This document shows positions 8,632 to 13,855 of a stretch of 13,855 nt of DNA, piece after piece; the stretch's first letter is position 1; the number at the start of each line of letters is the position of its first letter. Position numbers and translations under genes: made by a program. The DNA is taken from contig CAMXZR010000039.1 of assembly GCA_947253595.1 (NCBI GenBank), forward strand, positions 1 through 13,855, read 5' to 3'. Under the pieces are notes generated by a model that worked only from the letters and a program-made list of their open reading frames with translations, made no database searches and was not told where the DNA came from. This DNA comes from an uncultured Olsenella sp. (GTDB lineage: Bacteria; Actinomycetota; Coriobacteriia; Coriobacteriales; Atopobiaceae).

Positions 8632-8763
8632 TCAGGTGCCCAGGGCTGCGGCCGACAGGCAGGCAATCACGCAGGCCACGACCACGGCCCGATGGGGCGC
8701 GAGCCCCAACCTCTCCCATGTACCGCCGCGAGCGCCGCCCTTGCCAAAGCCCCTCTGTGCCAA
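8632..8763 (-). pseudogene. comEA: N-terminal membrane-anchor fragment of comEA, ended by TGA
   Basis: In the comEA frame the codons before the TGA (8634-8632) encode APHRAVVVACVIACLSAAAL, one clear transmembrane helix preceded by basic residues, then GT. This is the expected signal anchor of ComEA. The frame is open further upstream, but that part lies in the thiI terminator hairpin, so usable starts are TTG 8763 or TTG 8709 (GGGAG just upstream, tight spacing). A single change of TGA to TGG (Trp) or GGA (Gly) would restore one continuous ComEA of about 215-235 aa. Confidence 0.65.
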
Positions 8764-8803
8764 AATGACCACCCCCGCTCCCATCTTGGGAGGCGGGGTG
8801 GTC
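8762..8803 (-). terminator. Rho-independent terminator after thiI
   Basis: Stem of 16 positions on each side (8803-8788 and 8782-8767) with two adjacent mismatches and a five-base loop, followed on the minus strand by ATTTTG. It lies 90 bases after the thiI stop and ends the mihF-gmk-rpoZ-thiI transcript; the next genes then need their own promoter between here and comEA. Confidence 0.8.
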
Positions 8804-8830
8804 GGAGGGGACGAGAAACAAAATCGAGCT

Positions 8831-8866
8831 TGCAGCTGGCTTGCGGCAGACTGGCAGGCAGCTGCA
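8831..8866. repeat. Short inverted repeat in the thiI 3' region
   Basis: TGCAGCTG (8831-8838) and CAGCTGCA (8859-8866) are a perfect 8-bp inverted repeat with a 20-base spacer, in the gap between the thiI stop and its terminator. It could form a hairpin in the transcript tail; no function is evident. Confidence 0.4.
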
Positions 8867-8892
8867 GGCACCTAAGCCACTACCAGGCCCTT

Positions 8893-10140
8893 CTAGGCAT
8901 TCCGGTCGGGCTCGACGGGGGCCAGGCTCTGATGCCGCGCCCTAAGGCCTCGAGGGGAGCGGTAGGAGGGACACTGGTCGAAGTCGACGTACTCGGCCTT
9001 AGCGACGAGGTCCTCGATCATGGCGTCGTGGTCGAAGGAGTCCCAGGCGGCATGCACCTCGTCCATGCGGGCGTGCGTCTCCGGACGGCGCGGCATGAAG
9101 AGGGTGCAGCAGTCATCCGCAGACTGGCTGCTGATGCCATAGGTCCCGATGTCCTCCGCGCGACGCATGATCTCCTGCTTGTCGGAGCCGATGAGCGGGC
9201 GCAGCACGGGCAGGTCGACCATCTCGTTGACAGCGGCGATGTTGTTGAGCGTCTGCGAGGCGACCTGTCCCAGGGACTCTCCGGTGACCAGAGCCTTCGC
9301 CCCCTCGAGCCTCGCGATGCGCTCGGACACAGCGAACATCACACGTCGGTAGGTGATGATGCGGAGGCTCTGCGGAACTGCGAGCGAAATCTCCCTCTGG
9401 CGCTCGCCGAAGGGGATGACGTACATCCTGCCCACCATGCCGGAGGGCTCGAGCGCCTCCACGATGTCCTGGCAGAGCCATTCGCTGGTGTCGGCGGTCA
9501 TGGGACGGCCCGAGAAGTGGACCGGAACGCAGACGGCGCCGCGACGTCCGACCATCCAGGTCGCGACGGGAGAGTCGAAGCCGCTCGAGAGCAGGGTCAC
9601 CACCTTTCCGGCGGTGCCCACGGGAAGGCCGCCCACGCCAGGCATGGAGGCGGCGTACACGTACACGCTCCCCTGCACCACATAGACGCAGACGGTCACG
9701 TCGGGGTGATGCACGTCGACCCTCTTGTCGGGGAACTCGTCGCAGAGAACCGACCCGACCAGGCGATTGAGCTCGAGGGTGTGGAGCTCGTAGGTCGTCG
9801 CCGAGCGGCGTGCGTGCACCTTGAAGCTCTGGAACCCCCCCGCCTCGCGCAGGGCCCTCACGGCAGCGGCGCAGAACTCGTCGCTGTCCAGTGCGCAGAC
9901 GTAGGCGAGGGACACGCGGGCCACGCCCGGCACGCGGGAGACGGCCCTGGCCATCTCTTCGTCGGCGTCCTTGCCCTCGAGCGAGACCAGGATGTGGCCT
10001 GAGATGCGCCTGACGGCGTCCACCGGCCAGTCCCTGAGCGCGCGATGGAGGTTCTTCACGAGCTGGTTCTCGAAGGTGGAGCGGTTCTTGCCCTTGAGGC
10101 CGATCTCGTGATAGTGAACGAAGCAGACTCTTCTGGGCAT
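8893..10140 (-). CDS. thiI: tRNA 4-thiouridine synthase ThiI (no rhodanese domain)
   Basis: Adenylates uridine 8 of tRNA and inserts sulfur (s4U8), and in some species serves thiamine thiazole synthesis. 415 aa. N-terminal ferredoxin-like part with HYHEIGLKGKNRSTFE, a THUMP domain (about 55-165), then the PP-loop ATPase domain with LLSSGFDSPVA (183-193), where the usual SGGxDS reads SSGFDS. The DDCCTLFMP segment (342-350) places a Cys pair where the family has its active-site Cys. There is no C-terminal rhodanese domain, as is normal in Gram-positives, where a dedicated cysteine desulfurase supplies sulfur; none is adjacent here. Start ATG 10140 lies four bases after the rpoZ stop and fits the family N-terminus; no clear ribosome site, so coupling to rpoZ is likely. 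Confidence 0.97.
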   Translation of the reverse strand: MPRRVCFVHYHEIGLKGKNRSTFENQLVKNLHRALRDWPVDAVRRISGHILVSLEGKDADEEMARAVSRVPGVARVSLAYVCALDSDEFCAAAVRALREAGGFQSFKVHARRSATTYELHTLELNRLVGSVLCDEFPDKRVDVHHPDVTVCVYVVQGSVYVYAASMPGVGGLPVGTAGKVVTLLSSGFDSPVATWMVGRRGAVCVPVHFSGRPMTADTSEWLCQDIVEALEPSGMVGRMYVIPFGERQREISLAVPQSLRIITYRRVMFAVSERIARLEGAKALVTGESLGQVASQTLNNIAAVNEMVDLPVLRPLIGSDKQEIMRRAEDIGTYGISSQSADDCCTLFMPRRPETHARMDEVHAAWDSFDHDAMIEDLVAKAEYVDFDQCPSYRSPRGLRARHQSLAPVEPDRNA

Positions 10141-10144
10141 GCGA

Positions 10145-10438
10145 TTAGAGGTTGTGCTCGACCCGGGCGTTGGAGCCCCTGATCTGGTCGTCGAACTCCT
10201 CCTGGACAAAGCCCAGGGTGCCGTCCTCGATCTCGGACATGGCGATGGAGACGGGGTCCTCGCCGGAGATGACGGGGGTGATGTCGTCGAACTCCTGGAT
10301 GGCCGTCACGCGCAGGTGCTGCCCGCGCACCATGTTGTTGATGTCGCAGGCGCGCTTGGACGCTACGGCGCAGAGGAGGAAGGGATTCTGCTCGGTCTGA
10401 TCGAGCAGGGTGTCGATCTCGGGCTTAGTTACTGCCAT
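10145..10438 (-). CDS. rpoZ: RNA polymerase omega subunit
   Basis: Small subunit that helps fold and hold the beta' subunit of RNA polymerase. At 97 aa it is normal in size. NPFLLCAVASKRACDINNM (residues 18-36) is the conserved omega motif, with the Lys-Arg and Asn that contact beta', followed by the acidic C-terminal part. Start ATG 10438 has GGAGG 11 bases upstream; the longer frame to 10501 is only gmk coding read in another frame. Overlaps the gmk 3' end by 14 bases and sits directly after gmk, as in most Gram-positives and actinobacteria. Confidence 0.94.
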   Translation of the reverse strand: MAVTKPEIDTLLDQTEQNPFLLCAVASKRACDINNMVRGQHLRVTAIQEFDDITPVISGEDPVSIAMSEIEDGTLGFVQEEFDDQIRGSNARVEHNL

Positions 10439-11018
10439 CTTGGGAGTTCCCTCCGTTTGTCTCGAATGAATCGATCGTGGCCACGAGATGTGCGGCGGCA
10501 ACCTCGAGCTCGTCGTTGACGATGCACGCGTCGTACTCGCCGGCCTGGCACATCTCGAGCCGGGCGTTGGAGAGCCTAAGCTCTATGGAGGCCTCATCCT
10601 CGGTTCCTCGCGAGCGGAGCCTCCGCGCGAGCACCTCCATGGAGGGAGGCTCTATGAAGACGAGCACGGCCCCGGGATAGATGCGGCGCACGTTGAGCGC
10701 GCCCTGAGGGTCTATCTCGAGAACCACGGAGCTGCCTCGCGAGAGGCGCTCGTCCACCTCGCTCCTGAGCGTGCCATAGCGGTGCCCGTGGACGTTGGCC
10801 CACTCGAGGAAGGCGCCCTCGTCCACGAGACGGGAGAACTCCCCCTCGCCGATGAAGTGGTACGAGACGCCATCCACCTCGCCGGGACGCGGGTCCCTCG
10901 TGGTGGCCGAGACCGTCAGGCCCAGGTCGGGACGCTGCCTCAGCACCTGTGCGAGCAGCGTTCCCTTTCCCGCTCCTGACGGTCCGGAGATGACGAAGAG
11001 CCGTGGGGTCCTAGGCAC
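10425..11018 (-). CDS. gmk: Guanylate kinase
   Basis: Phosphorylates GMP to GDP with ATP, in purine salvage and nucleotide supply, including (p)ppGpp precursors. 197 aa, the usual size. P-loop SGPSGAGKGT at residues 11-20; GMP-binding region SATTRDPRPGEVDGVSYHFI; EWANVHGHRYGT; LEIDPQGALNVR, where most relatives have Val instead of Pro after LEID; and the lid Arg cluster ARRLRSRGTEDEASIELRL. Start GTG 11018 shares one base with the mihF stop (TAGTG), so the two genes are translationally coupled. Confidence 0.98.
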   Translation of the reverse strand: MPRTPRLFVISGPSGAGKGTLLAQVLRQRPDLGLTVSATTRDPRPGEVDGVSYHFIGEGEFSRLVDEGAFLEWANVHGHRYGTLRSEVDERLSRGSSVVLEIDPQGALNVRRIYPGAVLVFIEPPSMEVLARRLRSRGTEDEASIELRLSNARLEMCQAGEYDACIVNDELEVAAAHLVATIDSFETNGGNSQDGSN

Positions 11019-11326
11019 TACTTGGAGAGCACCTCGATGAGCTGCTCACGCTGGCGAGCGCCCAGGCCCTTGACGCGACGGGTGGCAGAGATGCCGAGCT
11101 CGTCCATGATCTTGGTGGCCTTGGCCTTGCCGTAGCCGGGGAGGGACTCAATGAGGGCGGAGACCTTCAGGCGGCTGGCGATGGGATCCTCGGAGTTAAG
11201 AACCTCCTCGAGGGTGATGTCGCCCCTCTTGATCTTGCCGCGGAGCTCAGCGCGCTCGTGGCGAGCGGCAGCGGCCTTCTCGAGTGCGGCCTTGCGCTGC
11301 TCGTCGGTAAGCTGAGGTAGTGCCAT
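11018..11326 (-). CDS. mihF: Actinobacterial integration host factor MihF
   Basis: Nucleoid-associated DNA-binding protein restricted to actinobacteria, unrelated to proteobacterial IHF, which bends DNA and affects nucleoid shape, replication and transcription. 102 aa: MALPQLTDEQRKAALEKAA begins the N-terminal helix, then LRGKIKRGDITLEEVL, and the H2TH-like DNA-binding part with SLPGYGKAKATKIMDELGI and RRVKGLGARQREQLIEVL. Start ATG 11326 has GGAGG four bases upstream, which rules out the longer open frame to 11401. It heads the mihF-gmk-rpoZ(-thiI) cluster, the same arrangement as in mycobacteria, behind a 182-bp gap that should hold the promoter. Confidence 0.96.
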   Translation of the reverse strand: MALPQLTDEQRKAALEKAAAARHERAELRGKIKRGDITLEEVLNSEDPIASRLKVSALIESLPGYGKAKATKIMDELGISATRRVKGLGARQREQLIEVLSK

Positions 11327-11345
11327 GGTTCCTCCAAACATCGGA

Positions 11346-11457
11346 TATATACGTCGCGATTCGAGCGCCACGGCAAGTACGGGCCGTCGACGCAAGCCCA
11401 TAGTTTGCCAATTGACTAGGCAATTTACAAGTCTACAGCTGCTGCAATGTACTTCAA
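11346..11457 (-). promoter_or_regulatory. Promoter region of mihF-gmk-rpoZ-thiI (two candidates)
   Basis: The gap between pyrF and mihF is AT-richer than its surroundings. Minus-strand candidate P1: TTGAAG (11457-11452), 16 bases, TAGACT (11435-11430). Candidate P2: TATATA (11351-11346), which would start transcription about 12 bases before the mihF ATG; its -35 is poor. Downstream of P1 lie overlapping short inverted repeats, TTGCC/GGCAA (11405-11423) and AATTG/CAATT (11410-11425), at the expected transcription start, a position suited to a repressor. Confidence 0.35.
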
Positions 11458-11488
11458 GGGTATTCTTCTACACAAAACGGACCCGATT

Positions 11489-11507
11489 CGCCCGCAAACT
11501 GCGGGCG
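11489..11507 (-). terminator. Hairpin after pyrF, probable terminator
   Basis: CGCCCGCA and TGCGGGCG form a perfect 8-bp stem with a three-base loop, one base after the pyrF stop. Downstream on the minus strand a T-run (CCGTTTTG) appears only about ten bases later, so termination may be partial. Confidence 0.5.
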
Positions 11508-11508
11508 G

Positions 11509-12234
11509 CTAGCCCACGCAGAGCTCGGCCACGATGGACTCGAAGGCCGCGAGGGGATCCCCCGCCTGCGTGACGGGACGTCCCACCACGAGCTTCGAGG
11601 CACCGGCCGCGATGGCCGCGGAGGGCGTCGCCACGCGCCTCTGGTCCCCGAGGGCGGCTCCCGCGGGACGCACTCCCGGGGTGACGATCAGCGCCTCGGA
11701 GCCCAGGAGCTCTCGCATCGAGGCAGCCTCCTGGGGGGAGCAGACGATTCCGTCCGAGCCCGCGCCGACGGCAAGGGAGGCGAGGCGCGCCACCTCGTCG
11801 GATAGCTCGCGATCGATTCCCACCGAGCGCAGGGCTTCCGCGTCCATGCTTGTGAGCACCGAGATGGCGACGAGGCGGGTCCGCTCCCCCCCGCGCTCCT
11901 CGGCCGCCCTCTCGACGCCCTCCCGCGCCTGGCTGACCATCCGTGCCGAGCCGAGCGCATGGACGGAGAGAATGTCCGCCCCGCTCAGGGACGCGGAGTG
12001 GGCGGCTCCAGCCACCTGGAAGGGTATGTCATGCAGCTTGAGGTCCAGGAAGACCTTGAGCCCCCTCTCCCTCATCTCGCGGACGACGGAGGGCCCCTCG
12101 GCATAGAAGAGGGTCATGCCCACCTTGACCCAGCGCGCCTTCCCCTCGAGCGCCCGCGCAAGGCGCAGAGCCTCCTGACGGTCGCAGTCCAGTGCGACGA
12201 TGACGCTATCGCGTGCCTCTTCCTCGCTCAGCAT
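11509..12234 (-). CDS. pyrF: Orotidine 5'-phosphate decarboxylase
   Basis: Last step of UMP synthesis: decarboxylates OMP. 241 aa, the standard size of the short PyrF type. VIVALDC near the N-terminus is the first barrel strand. VFLDLKLHDIP (61-71) holds the catalytic Asp64-Lys66-Asp69 array. Then ISVLTSMD, DGIVCSPQEA, VTPGVRPAGAALGDQRR (phosphate-gripper area) and LVVGRPVTQAGDP. Start ATG 12234 overlaps the pyrD stop by seven bases and has GGAG seven bases upstream. It follows pyrK and pyrD in one operon. Confidence 0.97.
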   Translation of the reverse strand: MLSEEEARDSVIVALDCDRQEALRLARALEGKARWVKVGMTLFYAEGPSVVREMRERGLKVFLDLKLHDIPFQVAGAAHSASLSGADILSVHALGSARMVSQAREGVERAAEERGGERTRLVAISVLTSMDAEALRSVGIDRELSDEVARLASLAVGAGSDGIVCSPQEAASMRELLGSEALIVTPGVRPAGAALGDQRRVATPSAAIAAGASKLVVGRPVTQAGDPLAAFESIVAELCVG

Positions 12235-13154
12235 TCCACGGCTCCAATCAGCTCGTTAACGTCCGCGGCGCCCTGGTCGCGGACCCAGTCGGTCAGCTCT
12301 GCCAGGATCCTCGGGGCAGAGGTCGGGTCGGTGAGGTTGGCGGTCCCTATGGCGACGCTCGTGGCACCGGCCAAAATGAGCTCCGCCGCGTCCTCCCCCG
12401 TGCGAACGCCCCCGATGCCCACCAGGGGCAGTCCGACGGCGTTGTGCGCCTCCCAGACCATGCGCACGGCGATGGGGTGTATGGCGGCACCTGACATGCC
12501 TGCCGTGGGGCGAGAGAGGCGACTCCTGCGACTGCGCACATCAATTGCCATGGCAGGGATGGTGTTGATGAGCGAGAGGGCATCGGCCCCCTCCGCCTCG
12601 AGCGCCCGGGCGATCTCCGCCACGTCGTGGGGTGCCATCTTCACCACGAGCGGCAGCCTCGTGCGGCCGCGAACGGCTCGCATGACCTCGGCCGCCGCCT
12701 GGGGTGTGGCACCCATGGCCGCACCGCCTTGGCTCACGTTGGGACAGCTGATGTTTATCTCGAGTCCGGAGGCGAACGGTGCCAGCTCGTCGTAGAGCTC
12801 CACCGCGCGGGAGTACTCGCCGAGCGAGTGCCCCGCAACCTGGCAGATGACCTGGCAGCCACGGTCACGTAGGGCCTGGAGGTACGCGCCGTCCTGCTCG
12901 ACGAAGGCGGGGATGCCCGGGTTCTGCAGTCCAACCGAGTTCAGGATACCCGAGTCCACCTCGGCCAGGCGCGGTGCGGGGTTTCCGTCCCAGGGGACGG
13001 CCGAGCAGCCCTTCGTCGTGATGGCACCGAGCTGAGAGACGTCGTAGAAGCCCTCGAACTGCCAGCCGTAGCCATATGTGCCCGACGCTGTGTTGATGGG
13101 GTTCTTCATCCTTATGCCGCCAAGGTCGACGGACATGACGGGTTCGCTCACCAT
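12228..13154 (-). CDS. pyrD: Dihydroorotate dehydrogenase, class 1B catalytic subunit
   Basis: Oxidises dihydroorotate to orotate; the class 1B enzyme passes electrons through FAD and a 2Fe-2S centre on PyrK to NAD+. 308 aa, the family's usual length. MKNPINTASGTYGYG at the N-terminus, AITTKGC near residue 44, NSVGLQNPG, the catalytic-base loop EINISCPNVSQGG with Cys137 (Cys is diagnostic of class 1; class 2 has Ser), LVVKMAPH, LSLINTIPAMAIDV, and the FMN phosphate site LVGIGGVRTGEDA and SVAIGTA. Start ATG 13154 follows GGAGGAG and overlaps the pyrK stop by seven bases. Confidence 0.98.
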   Translation of the reverse strand: MVSEPVMSVDLGGIRMKNPINTASGTYGYGWQFEGFYDVSQLGAITTKGCSAVPWDGNPAPRLAEVDSGILNSVGLQNPGIPAFVEQDGAYLQALRDRGCQVICQVAGHSLGEYSRAVELYDELAPFASGLEINISCPNVSQGGAAMGATPQAAAEVMRAVRGRTRLPLVVKMAPHDVAEIARALEAEGADALSLINTIPAMAIDVRSRRSRLSRPTAGMSGAAIHPIAVRMVWEAHNAVGLPLVGIGGVRTGEDAAELILAGATSVAIGTANLTDPTSAPRILAELTDWVRDQGAADVNELIGAVEC

Positions 13155-13855
13155 GCCAGCTCCTCCGCGTCGAAGACGGGGCCGTCGCTGCAGCAGGAGC
13201 GGTAGCCGCCCGCCGCCATGGCGACGTTGCAGGTGTTGCAGGCGCCGAAGCCACAGCCCATCATCCGCTCCGTCGAGACCTGGCAGGCAACCCCCGCCTC
13301 GCGCGCGAGGCGTGCGACGCCGGCCATCATGGGCTGGGGCCCGCAGCTCATGGCGAGGCCGTAGTCCCTCTCGCCCAGGAGCAGGGCCATGGCGTCGGTG
13401 GTGAAGCCCCTCATGCCTCGGCTGCCGTCGTCGGTTGTCACCAGCACCTGCCCCGCCCCCAGATCGGCGAGGCGCTCCTTTCCCCAGAGCCTGGACGCGC
13501 TCTGGGCACCCAGGACGGCGTCGAAGCCGATCCCCGCCCCCGCCAGCATGCTCGCCGCCGCAACGATGGGCGGGGCGCCCACGCCGCCCGCCACGAGGAC
13601 GGCGCGGCCTGGCGTCACCTCGGGCAGCCGCCAGCCGTGGCCACCCGGGCCCACGGCGGTCGAGCGCTGGCCGCTCGCCATGCGCGAGAGGCGCCCGGTC
13701 CCCTCCCCCACGACGGCGTAGACGAGCTCCACCGTCCCAACCTCGGGGTCCGCCGAGGCGAAGGAGAGGGGGACCCTCAGCGGATGGCTGGGGTCACCGG
13801 GAACCTCGAGGTTCATGAACTGGCCGGGCCTGATCGACCGGGCCAGGACGGGCGC
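13148..13855 (-). CDS. pyrK: Dihydroorotate dehydrogenase electron-transfer subunit PyrK (N-terminal end cut by window edge)
   Basis: FAD and 2Fe-2S subunit of class 1B dihydroorotate dehydrogenase, of the ferredoxin-reductase family. 235 codons are visible plus stop; the frame stays open through base 13855. The visible part starts in the FAD-binding barrel (RPGQFMNLEVPG, RVPLSFA), goes through the nucleotide-binding fold (VLVAGGVGAPPIVAAASML, LAMSCGPQPMM), and ends with the 2Fe-2S cluster loop: Cys residues in GCGFGACNTCNV, then CC before SDGPVFDAEELAW. The Met in QFMNLEV at 13816 is an internal residue, not the start. Overlaps pyrD by seven bases. Earlier pyrimidine genes presumably lie to the right, outside the window. 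Confidence 0.95.
   Translation of the reverse strand, partial: APVLARSIRPGQFMNLEVPGDPSHPLRVPLSFASADPEVGTVELVYAVVGEGTGRLSRMASGQRSTAVGPGGHGWRLPEVTPGRAVLVAGGVGAPPIVAAASMLAGAGIGFDAVLGAQSASRLWGKERLADLGAGQVLVTTDDGSRGMRGFTTDAMALLLGERDYGLAMSCGPQPMMAGVARLAREAGVACQVSTERMMGCGFGACNTCNVAMAAGGYRSCCSDGPVFDAEELAW

Noticed and set aside
8632..8634. TGA in comEA read as selenocysteine
   Set aside because: No redox motif around it, the place just after a signal anchor is not one where selenocysteine would serve, and I see no selenocysteine insertion hairpin after it; a nonsense mutation or sequence error is simpler.
6865..10002. Plus-strand open frame of 1045 codons across comEC, comEA and thiI
   Set aside because: It is antisense to three recognisable genes, its product is rich in Arg, His, Ala and Gly with no domain pattern, and such long shadow frames are expected from GC-rich codon bias.

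Overview
The window looks like chromosomal housekeeping DNA from a high-GC Gram-positive bacterium (GC roughly two thirds, judged by eye). The order pyrD-pyrF-mihF-gmk-rpoZ and the actinobacterial integration host factor MihF point to Actinobacteria. The style of the genes (short RpoZ, class 1B PyrD/PyrK, ThiI without rhodanese, a clostridial-looking glycosyltransferase-like gene, many GTG/TTG starts) suggests Coriobacteriia such as an Olsenella/Atopobium-type organism. The genus is an inference.

Almost everything reads leftward on the minus strand. From the right edge: pyrK (cut by the window edge), pyrD and pyrF form a tightly overlapping pyrimidine block. After a 182-bp regulatory gap comes mihF-gmk-rpoZ-thiI, each gene overlapping or nearly touching the next, ended by a hairpin-plus-U terminator. 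Then comEA, comEC and holA follow as a competence/replication block. In comEA an in-frame TGA separates the membrane anchor from the DNA-binding part, and comEC ends after its channel domain without the usual metallo-beta-lactamase domain.

Next is a one-gene unit: a fused DUF134 (helix-turn-helix) plus NifX/NafY-like cofactor-binding protein with a His/Cys-rich tail, preceded by a perfect 10-bp inverted repeat at its promoter. It is followed by a frameshifted, internally shortened glycosyltransferase-like gene, probably dead. That gene is convergent with rpsT (ribosomal protein S20, the only plus-strand gene) and the two share a perfect 23-bp bidirectional hairpin. At the left, lepA (EF-4) runs divergently from rpsT out of superimposed promoters and overlaps dusB (tRNA-dihydrouridine synthase), which runs off the left edge.

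I see no mobile element, CRISPR array, tRNA, rRNA or defence system. The points that most deserve a second look are the comEA nonsense codon with the short ComEC, the DUF134-NifX fusion with its palindrome, and the possible leaderless lepA start inside overlapping promoters.
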